DNA of 64,000 nt from Algoriphagus resistens (GTDB lineage: Bacteria > Bacteroidota > Bacteroidia > Cytophagales > Cyclobacteriaceae), in NCBI RefSeq assembly GCF_001442615.1, contig NZ_LMXN01000002.1, positions 558,001 through 622,000 of the forward strand. The letters are read 5' to 3'. A program made the translations under genes and the position numbers. Position 1 is the stretch's first letter. The number at the start of each line of letters is the position of its first letter. This document shows, in pieces, positions 54,076 to 63,224 of the stretch. Under the pieces are notes generated by a model. The model did not search any database and had not been told where the DNA came from. It worked only from the letters and a program-made list of their open reading frames with translations.

Positions 54076-54944
54076 AAACCCTTCGCATCACCGGAGTTCC
54101 TGAGCATTTTAATTTCCCCTGGATAAAAGTCGTAAAAGCACAACCCTTCGAAAAAGATGGGGTTTCCCTTCAGTGGAGCGATGAATCCAGAGGTTCCGGC
54201 CAAATGAACAAAGATTTGAGAGAGGATAAAACTGATATCGCTATTGTACTTACTGAAAGCTTTCTCAAAGATTTCGAAGCAGGGAATCCATCTAAAATGA
54301 TAGGATTCCACGTAAAATCCCCTCTCATCTGGGGGATCCATATCTCTGGAACTTCTCCAGTAAACTCATTGCAGGAAATAACATCCCCTTCCTTCTTAAT
54401 CAGTAGGCCAGGATCCGGATCACAGCTTATGAGTTACGTACTTGCCAAGCGGGAAGGCTGGGATTCTACTGGACTGGATTTTAAAACAGTAAGCAACTTA
54501 CCGGGTGCTTTGGAGGTAATGACCCCGGAAAAGCCAGAGATGTTTCTTTGGGAAAAATACACTACCAAACCTTGGGTTGATTCTAACCAAATGAAGCGTA
54601 TCGGCGAGGTGCCTAGCCCTTGGCCTTGTTTTGCCATTATTGCTACCGACAAGGCATTGGACAGGTTTGGAGAGCTGATCTTTCAGCTAAGGGACATGGT
54701 CTATCAGTCTTCCGAAGACCTTCAATCAAGCGATTCTGTGATTGATGAAATCTCAAAGCACTATGGGTTGGATAGAAATGATGTAAGCGAATGGTTTATG
54801 CAGACAACCTGGGCTGTTGATGGGACTATTTCACGAACCCAGCTGATCAAGTCCATGACTATTATGAAAGAACTTGGGATTATTACAGAAGAAATTCCCT
54901 TGGAAGATTTCCTGGCTTATCAACAGTTATCAATTACTGACTAG
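54072..54944 (+). CDS. Cytosolic protein with periplasmic-binding-protein fold
   Basis: The 290-residue protein reads like a substrate-binding (type II PBP) domain. It has KTLRITGVPEHFNFPWIKVV, the switch region DIAIVLTESFLKDFEAGN, SFLISRPGSGSQLMSYVLAK and PEMFLWEKYTTKPWVDS. The C-terminus is helical (EISKHYGLDRNDVSEWFMQT, QLIKSMTIMKELGII). It has no signal peptide and no transporter genes beside it, so a cytosolic sensing or enzymatic use of the fold is likely. Its start lies in the ATGA junction with cassette E2, and its end overlaps the converging histidine kinase by 15 bases. Confidence 0.75.
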   Translation: MKTLRITGVPEHFNFPWIKVVKAQPFEKDGVSLQWSDESRGSGQMNKDLREDKTDIAIVLTESFLKDFEAGNPSKMIGFHVKSPLIWGIHISGTSPVNSLQEITSPSFLISRPGSGSQLMSYVLAKREGWDSTGLDFKTVSNLPGALEVMTPEKPEMFLWEKYTTKPWVDSNQMKRIGEVPSPWPCFAIIATDKALDRFGELIFQLRDMVYQSSEDLQSSDSVIDEISKHYGLDRNDVSEWFMQTTWAVDGTISRTQLIKSMTIMKELGIITEEIPLEDFLAYQQLSITD

Positions 54945-56879
54945 GACTTTACTAAAGGGAAGCGTTATACAAACTCTTGTACCTTCCCCAACTTTACTTT
55001 TAATGTATAAGTCTCCTCCGTTCATTCTGGTAAATTCCTTGCATATCTGGAGTCCCAATCCCGACCCTTTCTCATTTTTTGTACCCGGAGTAGAGTTGGT
55101 AATGACATACTCCTGAGAAAGGAGCTCATTGATCCTTCCTTCTTCCATACCGACTCCATTGTCTTTTACACACCAGACCAGCAATCCATTATCTATTTCA
55201 ATTGAAAGCTGGATCACACCGCCCGGTTTGGAGAATTTTACTGCATTATTTAGAATATTTCTGATCACCACCTCTAGCAGATCACGGTCAGCATACACCT
55301 CAAAATCAGTAAAAAAGGGGGAATAATCTATTTCCAGAGACTTCTCTTTTAATTGCGGGGTAATCAGATTTATTGTAGTGCTTACCAGCTCTGAAAGGTT
55401 AAAGTTCACTTTGTGGAGTTTGAATCCCTCCATCTGGGCCATAGACCATTTCAAGGTATTGTTCAGTGTAAAAAATACTGAATCCACATCCTTCTTTAAA
55501 TTCTGAATCAGTTCATCAAATTCCTCCTGATCCAGATTCCCGGAAACCAGTAAATCAACAATTGACTTCACCTGCCCTATGGGGCCCCTAAGATCATGAC
55601 CGATAATAGAAAAGAGCTTATTCTTGGTTTGATTGATTTCTTGGAGCTGTTTTGATTTGGCTTTCAATTCCCTGTTTTGTATATGGATTTTCTGCTTTTG
55701 CCCTAGCAACCCAACATTGAATCTCTTGATATGACGGTTTAGGTAAAACAACCAAATCACCAAAACCAAAATAAAGAAAGAGCCAATTCCAACCAAGGTC
55801 ATAATCCTTCTGTTCATCGCCAGTCTAGTTGACTGGTGCTCATTTTGTGCCACCAGTAAATCTAACTCTGATTGTTCCAAATCATCCTGAAACATCCCTT
55901 GCATCAAGGCAAGTCTGTCTCTACTGGACTTATCCGTCAAAGAGTCATTCAACTCCACAAAAAAGGACTGATGTTCGAAGGCTCTGCGGTAGTCACCAAC
56001 CTGACCATAATACTCGCCGAGGTATTTATGGCTTTTTGAAAGTTCATCAAGAAAATTATTCTCACTTGACAACTTTACACCTTCTAGTAAAATTTTCTTT
56101 GCTTCTTCTGGCTTTCCATTTAAAAGATAAGTTCTGCCGAGCCTATGTAAAACACTCGCTTTAAATGCTTTAAGACCTTGCTCTTCTCCATTCTCCAGCG
56201 CTTTTTTATAGACGTTCTCGGCCGAATCAAGTTGGTTTCTTCTTAAATAAATATCACCGATGACACGGTTGGAAAAAAATAGCATATAAGCTGATCCGGC
56301 ACTGCCATTTAGTGAAATAGCCTTAGCTGTATAATGCATAGCAGAGTCTAACTCATCCAAATGCAGGTAACTGAACGCAACATTATTCAGACTCCTTATT
56401 CTGGTGTAGAGATCACCTGCTCTATTGCTAATCTGATAGGCTTTTTGAAACTGTGCAATGGCGAAAGGGTAATTTTTCTGTTCATAATATAGAGCACCAA
56501 TACTATTCAAAACCCTGGCCGCCTGCTCTAAATTATCAGCTTCCATAGAAAGCTGGTAAGCTGCTTTAGCGTAATCAAAGGTCTTTTGCCATTGTCCTTT
56601 ACGATAATAAATCCAGCCAATATTTTCTTTGGCTATTGCCTCTGCTGATTTATCATCTAGGGATTGTGCCAACCTCTCAGCCTCCACAGCAAAATCCAAA
56701 GCCAGTTTTTGCTCGACCTCACGCAACTGGGTTGATAACTCATTTAATATAGTAAGCCTGTCCTCTCCCTTTGCCAGAGGCAAAAGATTTTTGAGGCTGT
56801 CTATATTCAGTACCTGGGCAAATGCACCCATTGGAGTACCCACGGTAAAAAGTAGAAAAATGTAAAATTTCAGATTCAA
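54930..56879 (-). CDS. TPR-containing sensor histidine kinase
   Basis: This 649-residue protein has a signal peptide (KFYIFLLFTVGTPMGAFAQ) and a periplasmic TPR array (about 60-310, for example NSIGALYYEQKNYPFAIAQF). One membrane helix follows (IMTLVGIGSFFILVLVIWLF, about 355-375), then a coiled coil. The HisKA box is FSIIGHDLRGPIGQVKSIVD, and the HATPase motifs are NILNNAVKFSKPGG, VKDNGVGMEEGRINELLSQE and EKGSGLGLQICKEF. The phospho-acceptor His is in IIGHDLRGP. No response regulator is adjacent, so it is an orphan kinase. Confidence 0.92.
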   Translation of the reverse strand: MNLKFYIFLLFTVGTPMGAFAQVLNIDSLKNLLPLAKGEDRLTILNELSTQLREVEQKLALDFAVEAERLAQSLDDKSAEAIAKENIGWIYYRKGQWQKTFDYAKAAYQLSMEADNLEQAARVLNSIGALYYEQKNYPFAIAQFQKAYQISNRAGDLYTRIRSLNNVAFSYLHLDELDSAMHYTAKAISLNGSAGSAYMLFFSNRVIGDIYLRRNQLDSAENVYKKALENGEEQGLKAFKASVLHRLGRTYLLNGKPEEAKKILLEGVKLSSENNFLDELSKSHKYLGEYYGQVGDYRRAFEHQSFFVELNDSLTDKSSRDRLALMQGMFQDDLEQSELDLLVAQNEHQSTRLAMNRRIMTLVGIGSFFILVLVIWLFYLNRHIKRFNVGLLGQKQKIHIQNRELKAKSKQLQEINQTKNKLFSIIGHDLRGPIGQVKSIVDLLVSGNLDQEEFDELIQNLKKDVDSVFFTLNNTLKWSMAQMEGFKLHKVNFNLSELVSTTINLITPQLKEKSLEIDYSPFFTDFEVYADRDLLEVVIRNILNNAVKFSKPGGVIQLSIEIDNGLLVWCVKDNGVGMEEGRINELLSQEYVITNSTPGTKNEKGSGLGLQICKEFTRMNGGDLYIKSKVGEGTRVCITLPFSKVLVSN

Positions 56880-56955
56880 TAGACAATAATATTATAAGAA
56901 TGGTAAAAATAACTAAATACATCAAATTACAATGGGTAAAACACCTGATTATCTA

Positions 56956-57738
56956 CTATTTAAGTTGTTCCCAGTCCCATTCCTTGTTCATCTGGCTGAT
57001 GGCATGGTGCGCCGTCAGATCATATTGGCATGGGACTATTGAAACATAATTGTTTGCAATTGCCCATTCATCATTATCCTCTCCTTTATCAAAGTTCACA
57101 AAATTACCTGCCAGCCAGAAATATCTTCTCCCATTTGGGTCCCTTCGCTCATCAAACTCTTCCTGCCATTTGGCTTCAGCCTGGCGGCACACTTTAATGC
57201 CTTTGATCCCCTCATTCTGCTTCGGCGGGAAATTCACATTCAATGCTATCCCCTTGGGCATTCCCTTTTCAAGCACCTGTCTTGTGATTTTCTCCACCCA
57301 CTCTTCCACATGGGAAAATTCAGCCTTCGAAGAAAAATCACATAAACTAAAACCTATGGAGGGATAGCCTTCCATTGCACCTTCTATAGCAGCAGACATA
57401 GTTCCTGAATAGAGGACCGAAATCGATGTGTTGGATCCGTGGTTAATCCCACTCACAATCAAATCCGGGCCTCTATCCTTCATCACATAATGCTTAGCCA
57501 ACTTCACACAGTCTGCGGGAGTACCGCTTGACTTATAAGCCTTTACATCTTTGAAAATATATTCTTCTTCAAGTCTCAGGGTTTCTCCAATAGTAATGGC
57601 ATGCCCCATTCCCGACTGAGGGCTATCCGGGGCCACTACCACCACATCTCCGAGTTTCTTCATCACAGATACGAGTATTTGTATCCCTACGGATGTGATC
57701 CCGTCATCATTTGAGACGAGAATTAATGGTTTGGACAT
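56956..57738 (-). CDS. surE: 5'/3'-nucleotidase SurE
   Basis: The 260-residue protein has the SurE metal site near the N-terminus (LILVSNDDGITSVGIQILVS), VVVVAPDSPQSGMGHAIT, KSSGTPADCVKLAKHYV and DLIVSGINHGSNTSISVLYS, followed by the swapped C-terminal region. It dephosphorylates nucleoside monophosphates and is linked to stationary-phase survival. Its ATG directly follows the stop of the secreted protein gene upstream, so the two are co-transcribed. Confidence 0.95.
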   Translation of the reverse strand: MSKPLILVSNDDGITSVGIQILVSVMKKLGDVVVVAPDSPQSGMGHAITIGETLRLEEEYIFKDVKAYKSSGTPADCVKLAKHYVMKDRGPDLIVSGINHGSNTSISVLYSGTMSAAIEGAMEGYPSIGFSLCDFSSKAEFSHVEEWVEKITRQVLEKGMPKGIALNVNFPPKQNEGIKGIKVCRQAEAKWQEEFDERRDPNGRRYFWLAGNFVNFDKGEDNDEWAIANNYVSIVPCQYDLTAHHAISQMNKEWDWEQLK

Positions 57739-58386
57739 TTAGTTTTGATTCAGTTCGTTATAGTAAGCAGTTATGCGTAAAAGATCCCCTCTTTTATCAT
57801 AATCCAAGCGGTTTTTCCGCATAAAAAGTGAAATCTGGTCGTCATGACCGGGAAGCATCTCGAAAAGGTCTTTTTTCTTCATGCTATATTGTTCAATCTT
57901 GCCATTTTTCAGAAAGTAATACTTAAATGCAAGCCTATAGCCCATCATAGACTGGGGACCATAAAAGGGATTCATGCCATATCCACCCATCATACCGTAT
58001 CCACCCATGCCTCTTGAGTCGGTAGCTACATATTCACGGCATAGTAAGGCTACGTCATCACCTTCTGTCAATACTTCAAAAAAAATCGGCGTCTCATAAT
58101 CACTGTTTAAAGAATAAGGAAGACTGAAAAACTTGCGGATACCTCCATATGTTTCATCATACAATTCAAAGTAAGTGACGTTAATGGCAGTGAAGGTGTC
58201 AACCGTTTGATTCTGAAGCTGTACCACATTGTTCTCAAGATCGTACTTAATCTGCCCTCCATACACCTGGCCATCAGTGGTATAGATATTCCCTTTATGC
58301 CAAACCTGGGAAGGGAATTGATTCTGCGCAAATGAATTGGTCATTCCCAAAAGCAATAAGCTTAATGAGAATAATGCATTTTTCAT
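57739..58386 (-). CDS. Secreted protein of unknown function with Gly/Met/Tyr-rich loop
   Basis: The ATG at 58386 gives 215 residues with a signal peptide (KNALFSLSLLLLGMTNSFAQ); ATGs at 58395 and 58398 are alternatives. The mature part has strands resembling an outer-surface or envelope protein (GQIKYDLENNVVQLQNQTVD, FFEVLTEGDDVALLCREYVA). A low-complexity loop GGYGMMGGYGMNPFYGPQSM is conspicuous. I recognise no family. It is directly upstream of surE (adjacent codons). Confidence 0.72.
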   Translation of the reverse strand: MKNALFSLSLLLLGMTNSFAQNQFPSQVWHKGNIYTTDGQVYGGQIKYDLENNVVQLQNQTVDTFTAINVTYFELYDETYGGIRKFFSLPYSLNSDYETPIFFEVLTEGDDVALLCREYVATDSRGMGGYGMMGGYGMNPFYGPQSMMGYRLAFKYYFLKNGKIEQYSMKKKDLFEMLPGHDDQISLFMRKNRLDYDKRGDLLRITAYYNELNQN

Positions 58387-58478
58387 GGTTGTCATCATGG
58401 TTTTATTTACGCAATAATGCGTCTCAGGTTGAAACACATCATCGAATAATTGACAAATAACAAGATAAGAACAGTGTT

Positions 58479-59690
58479 TTACTTCAAAATATTGTGTCCC
58501 ATCTTGTCCCGCTTAGTCTGGAGATACTTTTCATTATGCACGTTTGGAGCGATCTCAATAGGAACTTGCTCTACTATTTCCAGCCCATAGCCTAGCAGGC
58601 CCACACGCTTCTGGGGATTATTTGAAATTAAACGTAGTTTTCTTACATCCAAATCCCTTAAGATCTGGGCCCCGACACCATAATCCCTACTGTCTGAAGG
58701 AAGTCCCAGTGCAAGATTTGCCTGAACAGTATCCATCCCTTCTTCCTGCAACTTATATGCCTTCAACTTGTTGATAAGTCCTATTCCTCTTCCTTCCTGG
58801 TTCATATAAAGAATCACTCCCTTCCCTTCTTTTTGAACCATCTGCATGGCCCCATGAAGCTGAGGGCCACAGTCGCACCTGCACGAACCAAAGATATCCC
58901 CGGTCATACATGAGGAGTGAACCCGAACCAAAACAGGCTCATCTTTCTCCCATTTTCCTTTGATCAGTGCCAGATGAAGCTCCTGGGTATTGGTCTGCCG
59001 AAAGGCTATCAGTTCAAAATCGCCAAAATCGGTAGGCAAATCCACTCCGATTTCTCGCTGGATCAGTGACTCATGTTTAAGCCTGTAAGCGATCAAATCC
59101 TTGATGGAGATCAACTTCAGATTGAACTTCTTGGCAACGTCCACCAGGTCCGGCAGCCGCGCCATAGTCCCATCTGCATTCATTATTTCCACCAACACGC
59201 CCGCAGCGGAATATCCTGCCAGCCGGGCCAGATCAATCGCTGCTTCAGTATGACCTGCCCTTCTGAGTACTCCACCTCTTTTGGCCTTGAGTGGGAAGAT
59301 ATGACCTGGCTTGCCGAGTTCACTTGGATCTATAGAGTCATCCACCAGTGCTTTAATGGTCTTGGCCCGGTCTGAGGCTGAAATACCTGTAGTACAGCCA
59401 TGCCCGATCAAGTCCACCGAAACTGTAAAAGGAGTTTCGAACGCAGCGGTATTATTGCCTACCATCAGGTCTAAACCCAGCTTCTCGCAACGGTCTTCAA
59501 TCAAAGGGGCGCAAATTAACCCACGTCCATGGGTAGCCATAAAATTGATGATCTCAGGAGTCACTGTCTCGGCAGCACAGATGAAATCGCCTTCATTTTC
59601 TCTATCCTCATCATCTACGACGATGATTACCTCTCCATTTTTGATAGCTTCTATAGCTTCTTCTATTGGATCCAGAATATATTTTTCCAC
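58479..59690 (-). CDS. ribBA: Bifunctional DHBP synthase / GTP cyclohydrolase II
   Basis: This 403-residue protein fuses RibB (about 1-205: [45 protein letters not shown]) to RibA (about 206-403). The RibA zinc site is [20 protein letters not shown], followed by [19 protein letters not shown]. It supplies both precursors of riboflavin: 3,4-dihydroxy-2-butanone 4-phosphate from ribulose 5-phosphate, and the diaminopyrimidine from GTP. I see no FMN riboswitch in the 86-base upstream gap to dnaG. Confidence 0.97.
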   Translation of the reverse strand: MEKYILDPIEEAIEAIKNGEVIIVVDDEDRENEGDFICAAETVTPEIINFMATHGRGLICAPLIEDRCEKLGLDLMVGNNTAAFETPFTVSVDLIGHGCTTGISASDRAKTIKALVDDSIDPSELGKPGHIFPLKAKRGGVLRRAGHTEAAIDLARLAGYSAAGVLVEIMNADGTMARLPDLVDVAKKFNLKLISIKDLIAYRLKHESLIQREIGVDLPTDFGDFELIAFRQTNTQELHLALIKGKWEKDEPVLVRVHSSCMTGDIFGSCRCDCGPQLHGAMQMVQKEGKGVILYMNQEGRGIGLINKLKAYKLQEEGMDTVQANLALGLPSDSRDYGVGAQILRDLDVRKLRLISNNPQKRVGLLGYGLEIVEQVPIEIAPNVHNEKYLQTKRDKMGHNILK

Positions 59691-59776
59691 GAAGTTTGTG
59701 TTTGAATTAGTAGTTAGAAAGGCAAATTTACACCCTTTCAGATCTTAAACAGGTTGTAGCCAAATAAAGTTTGGCT

Positions 59777-61714
59777 TTATCCTATCACTATCCCCAGCTC
59801 CCTGTCAATCTCAAGCTGCACTTTTTTAAGCTCGAAGTAAATTACCTGGAACTCATGCACTTTGTCATCGTCCAGATGATCGGATTCTGCATTCTTTATT
59901 TTTTCCTTGGCCTCCTCCATAAGCTTCTGCACCATTTTACGCTTCAGCCGTAGGATGGATTTAAAACCTGTCAGGGTAAGATCATCTGATTCTGTGTTGA
60001 TAATAATCTGATGTGTATCTGCCCAGTGATGGGACACTTCATGCCTCGCAGTGATTAGGTCTATCACTTCTTTTTGCACTTCCTGGTCCCCTAGCCTTAT
60101 AAAATACTCAGAAGTAGGGATTTCTCCCTGAAGCAAATTGGAGCGGTAAAGCGCTAGAATTTTAGTATATATAGGAGTGGTGAATTCCAGTTCTTCTGTC
60201 TCCGAGAGCAGATATTGGCACAGATGCGTCTCTTCGTCAACTAATTTCTGCCATCCATAATTAACCAGGATCCTGACCATTTCACGTTCCTGGATTCTGA
60301 GGATTTCCGAGAAAGAAGTGGCAGTCTCATCAGGAACCAATTCATCCATTGCTTGCTCAGCAAAGAGATCTTCCTTCTGCGTGTTGAAATTCTCCTTCTG
60401 CCCTTTCAGGATCAATTTATTCAGCTCAGCATGGATGATATCCTCTTCTATACCCAGAAGTCCGGAAGCTTCCTTGGCATATACAGAGCGAATAATCGGG
60501 TCAGGGATTTTGCCTATACTCTGAACTACCTCACGGATTACTTCAGCTTTTCGGATCGGGTTTTTACTAAACTCCTCTTTGTATAAGCTGATCTTAAAAC
60601 CGATAAAATCGCCGCCGTTATTTTCCAGGTAATCCTGAAATGCCTGTGAACCTACTTTTCTGGAATAGCTGTCAGGGTCTTCCCCATCCGGAAAAACCAC
60701 CGCTTTGACATTCAGTCCACCCTCGAGCAAAAGGTCAATACCACGTAGAGAAGCTTTGATACCTGCAGCATCCCCATCGTAAAGCACCGTGACCTGATCA
60801 GTAAATCGTTTGATGAGTTTGATCTGTCCATCCGTCAGGGAGGTCCCGGAAGAGGCAACCACATTTTCTATTCCTGATAGATGCAGGCTCACCACATCGG
60901 TATAGCCTTCTACGAGGTAGCAATTATCCTTCTCCCTAATTGCTTTTTTTGCCTGAAACATGCCGTAGAGCACATCACTTTTATGATAGACAGGCGTTTC
61001 AGGAGAATTGATATATTTGGGCTGGTTTTTATCCCTGGTGAGGATGCGTGCCCCAAAACCAAGCGGCTTACCGCCGACGTTATGAATGGTGAAAACCACC
61101 CGGTTTCTGAACCGGTCATATACCCGTGAGGCATCACCTTCCTTCTGTAGGACCAGCCCTGCTTTCAGGAGAGTCTCTTCACTGAATCCTGCTGACTTTG
61201 CAGCTTTCAGCAGATTGTCCCATCCATCCAATGCGTAGCCTAAGTCAAACTTTTCAATTATTGCAGGGGTAAATCCACGTTCCCTGAAGTAGCTCAGGCC
61301 GATTGATTTGCCTTCATCAGTTTTAAGGTTCTTCACAAAAAAATCCCGGGCAAATCCCAAGGCGATCAATAAACTTTCCCGCTCATTTTGGGCTTCATTC
61401 TGCTCTGGTGTACGGGTTTCGTCCTCTTCTACCTCAATACCATACCTACCTGCTATATGCTTGATGGCTTCCTGAAAACCAATCCCTTCTATGTCCATCA
61501 CAAACTGGATCGGATCACCGGCCTTGCCGCAGCCAAAGCATTTGTAAATTTGCTTTGCGGGTGATATTGAAAATGAAGGGGTTTTCTCTCCATGAAATGG
61601 ACAATTGGCCCAGAGATTTTGGCCCTTCTTTTTCATGGGTAAATAATCGCCGATCACCTCTTCGATGTCCATGCGTTCTTTGACCTTGTCCGTAGTAAGT
61701 TTGCTGATGCCCAT
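59777..61714 (-). CDS. dnaG: DNA primase
   Basis: The 645-residue protein has the N-terminal CHC2 zinc finger (CPFHGEKTPSFSIS and KCFGCGKAGDPIQF). The RNA-polymerase/Toprim core follows (LVEGYTDVVSLH, VTVLYDGDAAGIKASLRGID, VVFPDGEDPDSYSRK), then a C-terminal helicase-binding region. It synthesises primers at the replication fork. It is divergent from mrp and upstream of ribBA on the same strand. Confidence 0.97.
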   Translation of the reverse strand: MGISKLTTDKVKERMDIEEVIGDYLPMKKKGQNLWANCPFHGEKTPSFSISPAKQIYKCFGCGKAGDPIQFVMDIEGIGFQEAIKHIAGRYGIEVEEDETRTPEQNEAQNERESLLIALGFARDFFVKNLKTDEGKSIGLSYFRERGFTPAIIEKFDLGYALDGWDNLLKAAKSAGFSEETLLKAGLVLQKEGDASRVYDRFRNRVVFTIHNVGGKPLGFGARILTRDKNQPKYINSPETPVYHKSDVLYGMFQAKKAIREKDNCYLVEGYTDVVSLHLSGIENVVASSGTSLTDGQIKLIKRFTDQVTVLYDGDAAGIKASLRGIDLLLEGGLNVKAVVFPDGEDPDSYSRKVGSQAFQDYLENNGGDFIGFKISLYKEEFSKNPIRKAEVIREVVQSIGKIPDPIIRSVYAKEASGLLGIEEDIIHAELNKLILKGQKENFNTQKEDLFAEQAMDELVPDETATSFSEILRIQEREMVRILVNYGWQKLVDEETHLCQYLLSETEELEFTTPIYTKILALYRSNLLQGEIPTSEYFIRLGDQEVQKEVIDLITARHEVSHHWADTHQIIINTESDDLTLTGFKSILRLKRKMVQKLMEEAKEKIKNAESDHLDDDKVHEFQVIYFELKKVQLEIDRELGIVIG

Positions 61715-61865
61715 AGGAAAATGAATAGGACAAAGTTAATTGCTCAAGCCAAAAAATGAGAACTTTCTATAGATTCTGCCAGTTCACAAGTACAATACAT
61801 TTCAATCTGCACTTTATTTAGAAGTCATTAAGCCCTAAATTGCGCAAAATTACAACATTTACCTC

Positions 61866-62960
61866 ATGCAGTTAACTAAGGATAATATCCTGAAAACGCT
61901 TTCCCGGGTACAGGATCCTGATTTAAAAAAGGATCTGGTGACTTTGGGGATGATACAAAACATTGAAATCAACGGCCACAAAGTCAGCTTCAAAGTAGTT
62001 TTAACCACTCCTGCGTGTCCCCTTAAAGAGGTAATTAAAAATAATTGCCTGGAAGTACTGGAAGAGGACTTCGGAATGGACCCGGAATGGGATTTATTCA
62101 TGACCTCCCAGGTCACTACCATTAGAGATGCAGCGCCGGTTTTACCAAAAGTGAAAAATATCATCGCTATTGCTTCAGGCAAAGGCGGTGTAGGTAAATC
62201 TACCACGGCGGTAAACCTGGCCGTTTCATTGGCAAAATCAGGGGCAAAAGTCGGACTGATAGACGCCGATATATCCGGCCCATCGATTCCCACCATGTTC
62301 AATGTGGAAGCAGAACAGCCTACCGTAAAAAAAGTCGGCGAAAAAAATGTGATCATCCCGATAGAACAATACGGAGTGAAGCTGATGTCCATTGGTTTTC
62401 TCACTCCGGTTGACAGTGCTGTCGTGTGGAGAGGCCCCATGGCAAGTTCAGCATTGAAGCAATTTATTTCCGATGTAGAATGGGGAGAACTGGATTACTT
62501 ATTGATTGATTTGCCTCCAGGAACTTCTGATATCCACCTTACTATGGTGCAGACAGTACCTGTGACAGGCGCAGTGATCGTGACTACCCCGCAGAAAGTC
62601 GCTTTGGCAGATGCCAATAAGGGCTTATCGATGTTCAGACAGCCACAAATTAACGTACCTGTCTTAGGTGTTATTGAAAATATGGCTTATTTTACACCGG
62701 AGGAATTACCTGACAACAAGTATTACCTGTTTGGCAATGGGGGCGGGAAAAGACTGGCTGAAAAATATGATGTACCTTTTTTGGGCGAGATCCCAATCGT
62801 ACAAAGTATCCGTGAAAGTGGAGACTCAGGATACCCTGCTGTTTTGAAAAACGGGATCACCCAAGAATCTTACATGAATCTGGCCGAAGAAATAGCCAGG
62901 CAAATTGCCATAAGAAATGCCTCACAGAATAAAACAGAGGTAGTAGAAATTAAAGCTTAA
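61866..62960 (+). CDS. mrp: Mrp/NBP35 ATP-binding iron-sulfur carrier protein
   Basis: This 364-residue protein has an N-terminal MIP18/DUF59 domain (LSRVQDPDLKKDLVTLGMIQ, TTPACPLKEVIKNNCLEVLE) and a P-loop domain with deviant Walker A (IIAIASGKGGVGKSTTAVNL). It also has VGLIDADISGPSIPTMFNVE and LLIDLPPGTSDIHLTMVQTV. It carries and delivers Fe-S clusters in the cytosol. The nfu gene follows after 4 bases, which fits cluster delivery. Confidence 0.95.
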   Translation: MQLTKDNILKTLSRVQDPDLKKDLVTLGMIQNIEINGHKVSFKVVLTTPACPLKEVIKNNCLEVLEEDFGMDPEWDLFMTSQVTTIRDAAPVLPKVKNIIAIASGKGGVGKSTTAVNLAVSLAKSGAKVGLIDADISGPSIPTMFNVEAEQPTVKKVGEKNVIIPIEQYGVKLMSIGFLTPVDSAVVWRGPMASSALKQFISDVEWGELDYLLIDLPPGTSDIHLTMVQTVPVTGAVIVTTPQKVALADANKGLSMFRQPQINVPVLGVIENMAYFTPEELPDNKYYLFGNGGGKRLAEKYDVPFLGEIPIVQSIRESGDSGYPAVLKNGITQESYMNLAEEIARQIAIRNASQNKTEVVEIKA

Positions 62961-62964
62961 CATT

Positions 62965-63213
62965 ATGCAACCGGAACTTAGAGAACAAATAGAATTTGCA
63001 CTGGACACCATCCGTCCGTATCTGGAAGCAGATGGAGGAAATGTCAGGATCATAGAGCTGACAGATGATATGGTTTTAAAGCTGGAATTACTGGGTTCAT
63101 GTGGTTCTTGCCCCATGTCCACCATGACGCTGAAAGCCGGGGTAGAAGAAGCTATCAAGCGTGCGATTCCGGAAATCACACGTGTAGAAGCCGTCAATCT
63201 AACTGTAGCTTAA
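62965..63213 (+). CDS. NifU C-terminal-domain iron-sulfur scaffold (Nfu)
   Basis: The 82-residue protein is a stand-alone Nfu domain: FALDTIRPYLEADGGNVRII, then LLGSCGSCPMSTMTLKAGVE with the cluster-binding CxxC, then the late IPEITRVEAVNL. It holds and transfers Fe-S clusters as a dimer. Operon with mrp (4 bases apart). Confidence 0.94.
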   Translation: MQPELREQIEFALDTIRPYLEADGGNVRIIELTDDMVLKLELLGSCGSCPMSTMTLKAGVEEAIKRAIPEITRVEAVNLTVA

Positions 63214-63224
63214 TCAGAATTTGA

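Noticed and set aside
59691..59776. FMN riboswitch before ribBA
   Set aside because: The gap to dnaG is only 86 bases and lacks the conserved riboswitch core elements.
61859..62440. 193-codon minus-strand frame inside mrp
   Set aside because: It is antisense to the conserved P-loop domain, with no independent evidence.
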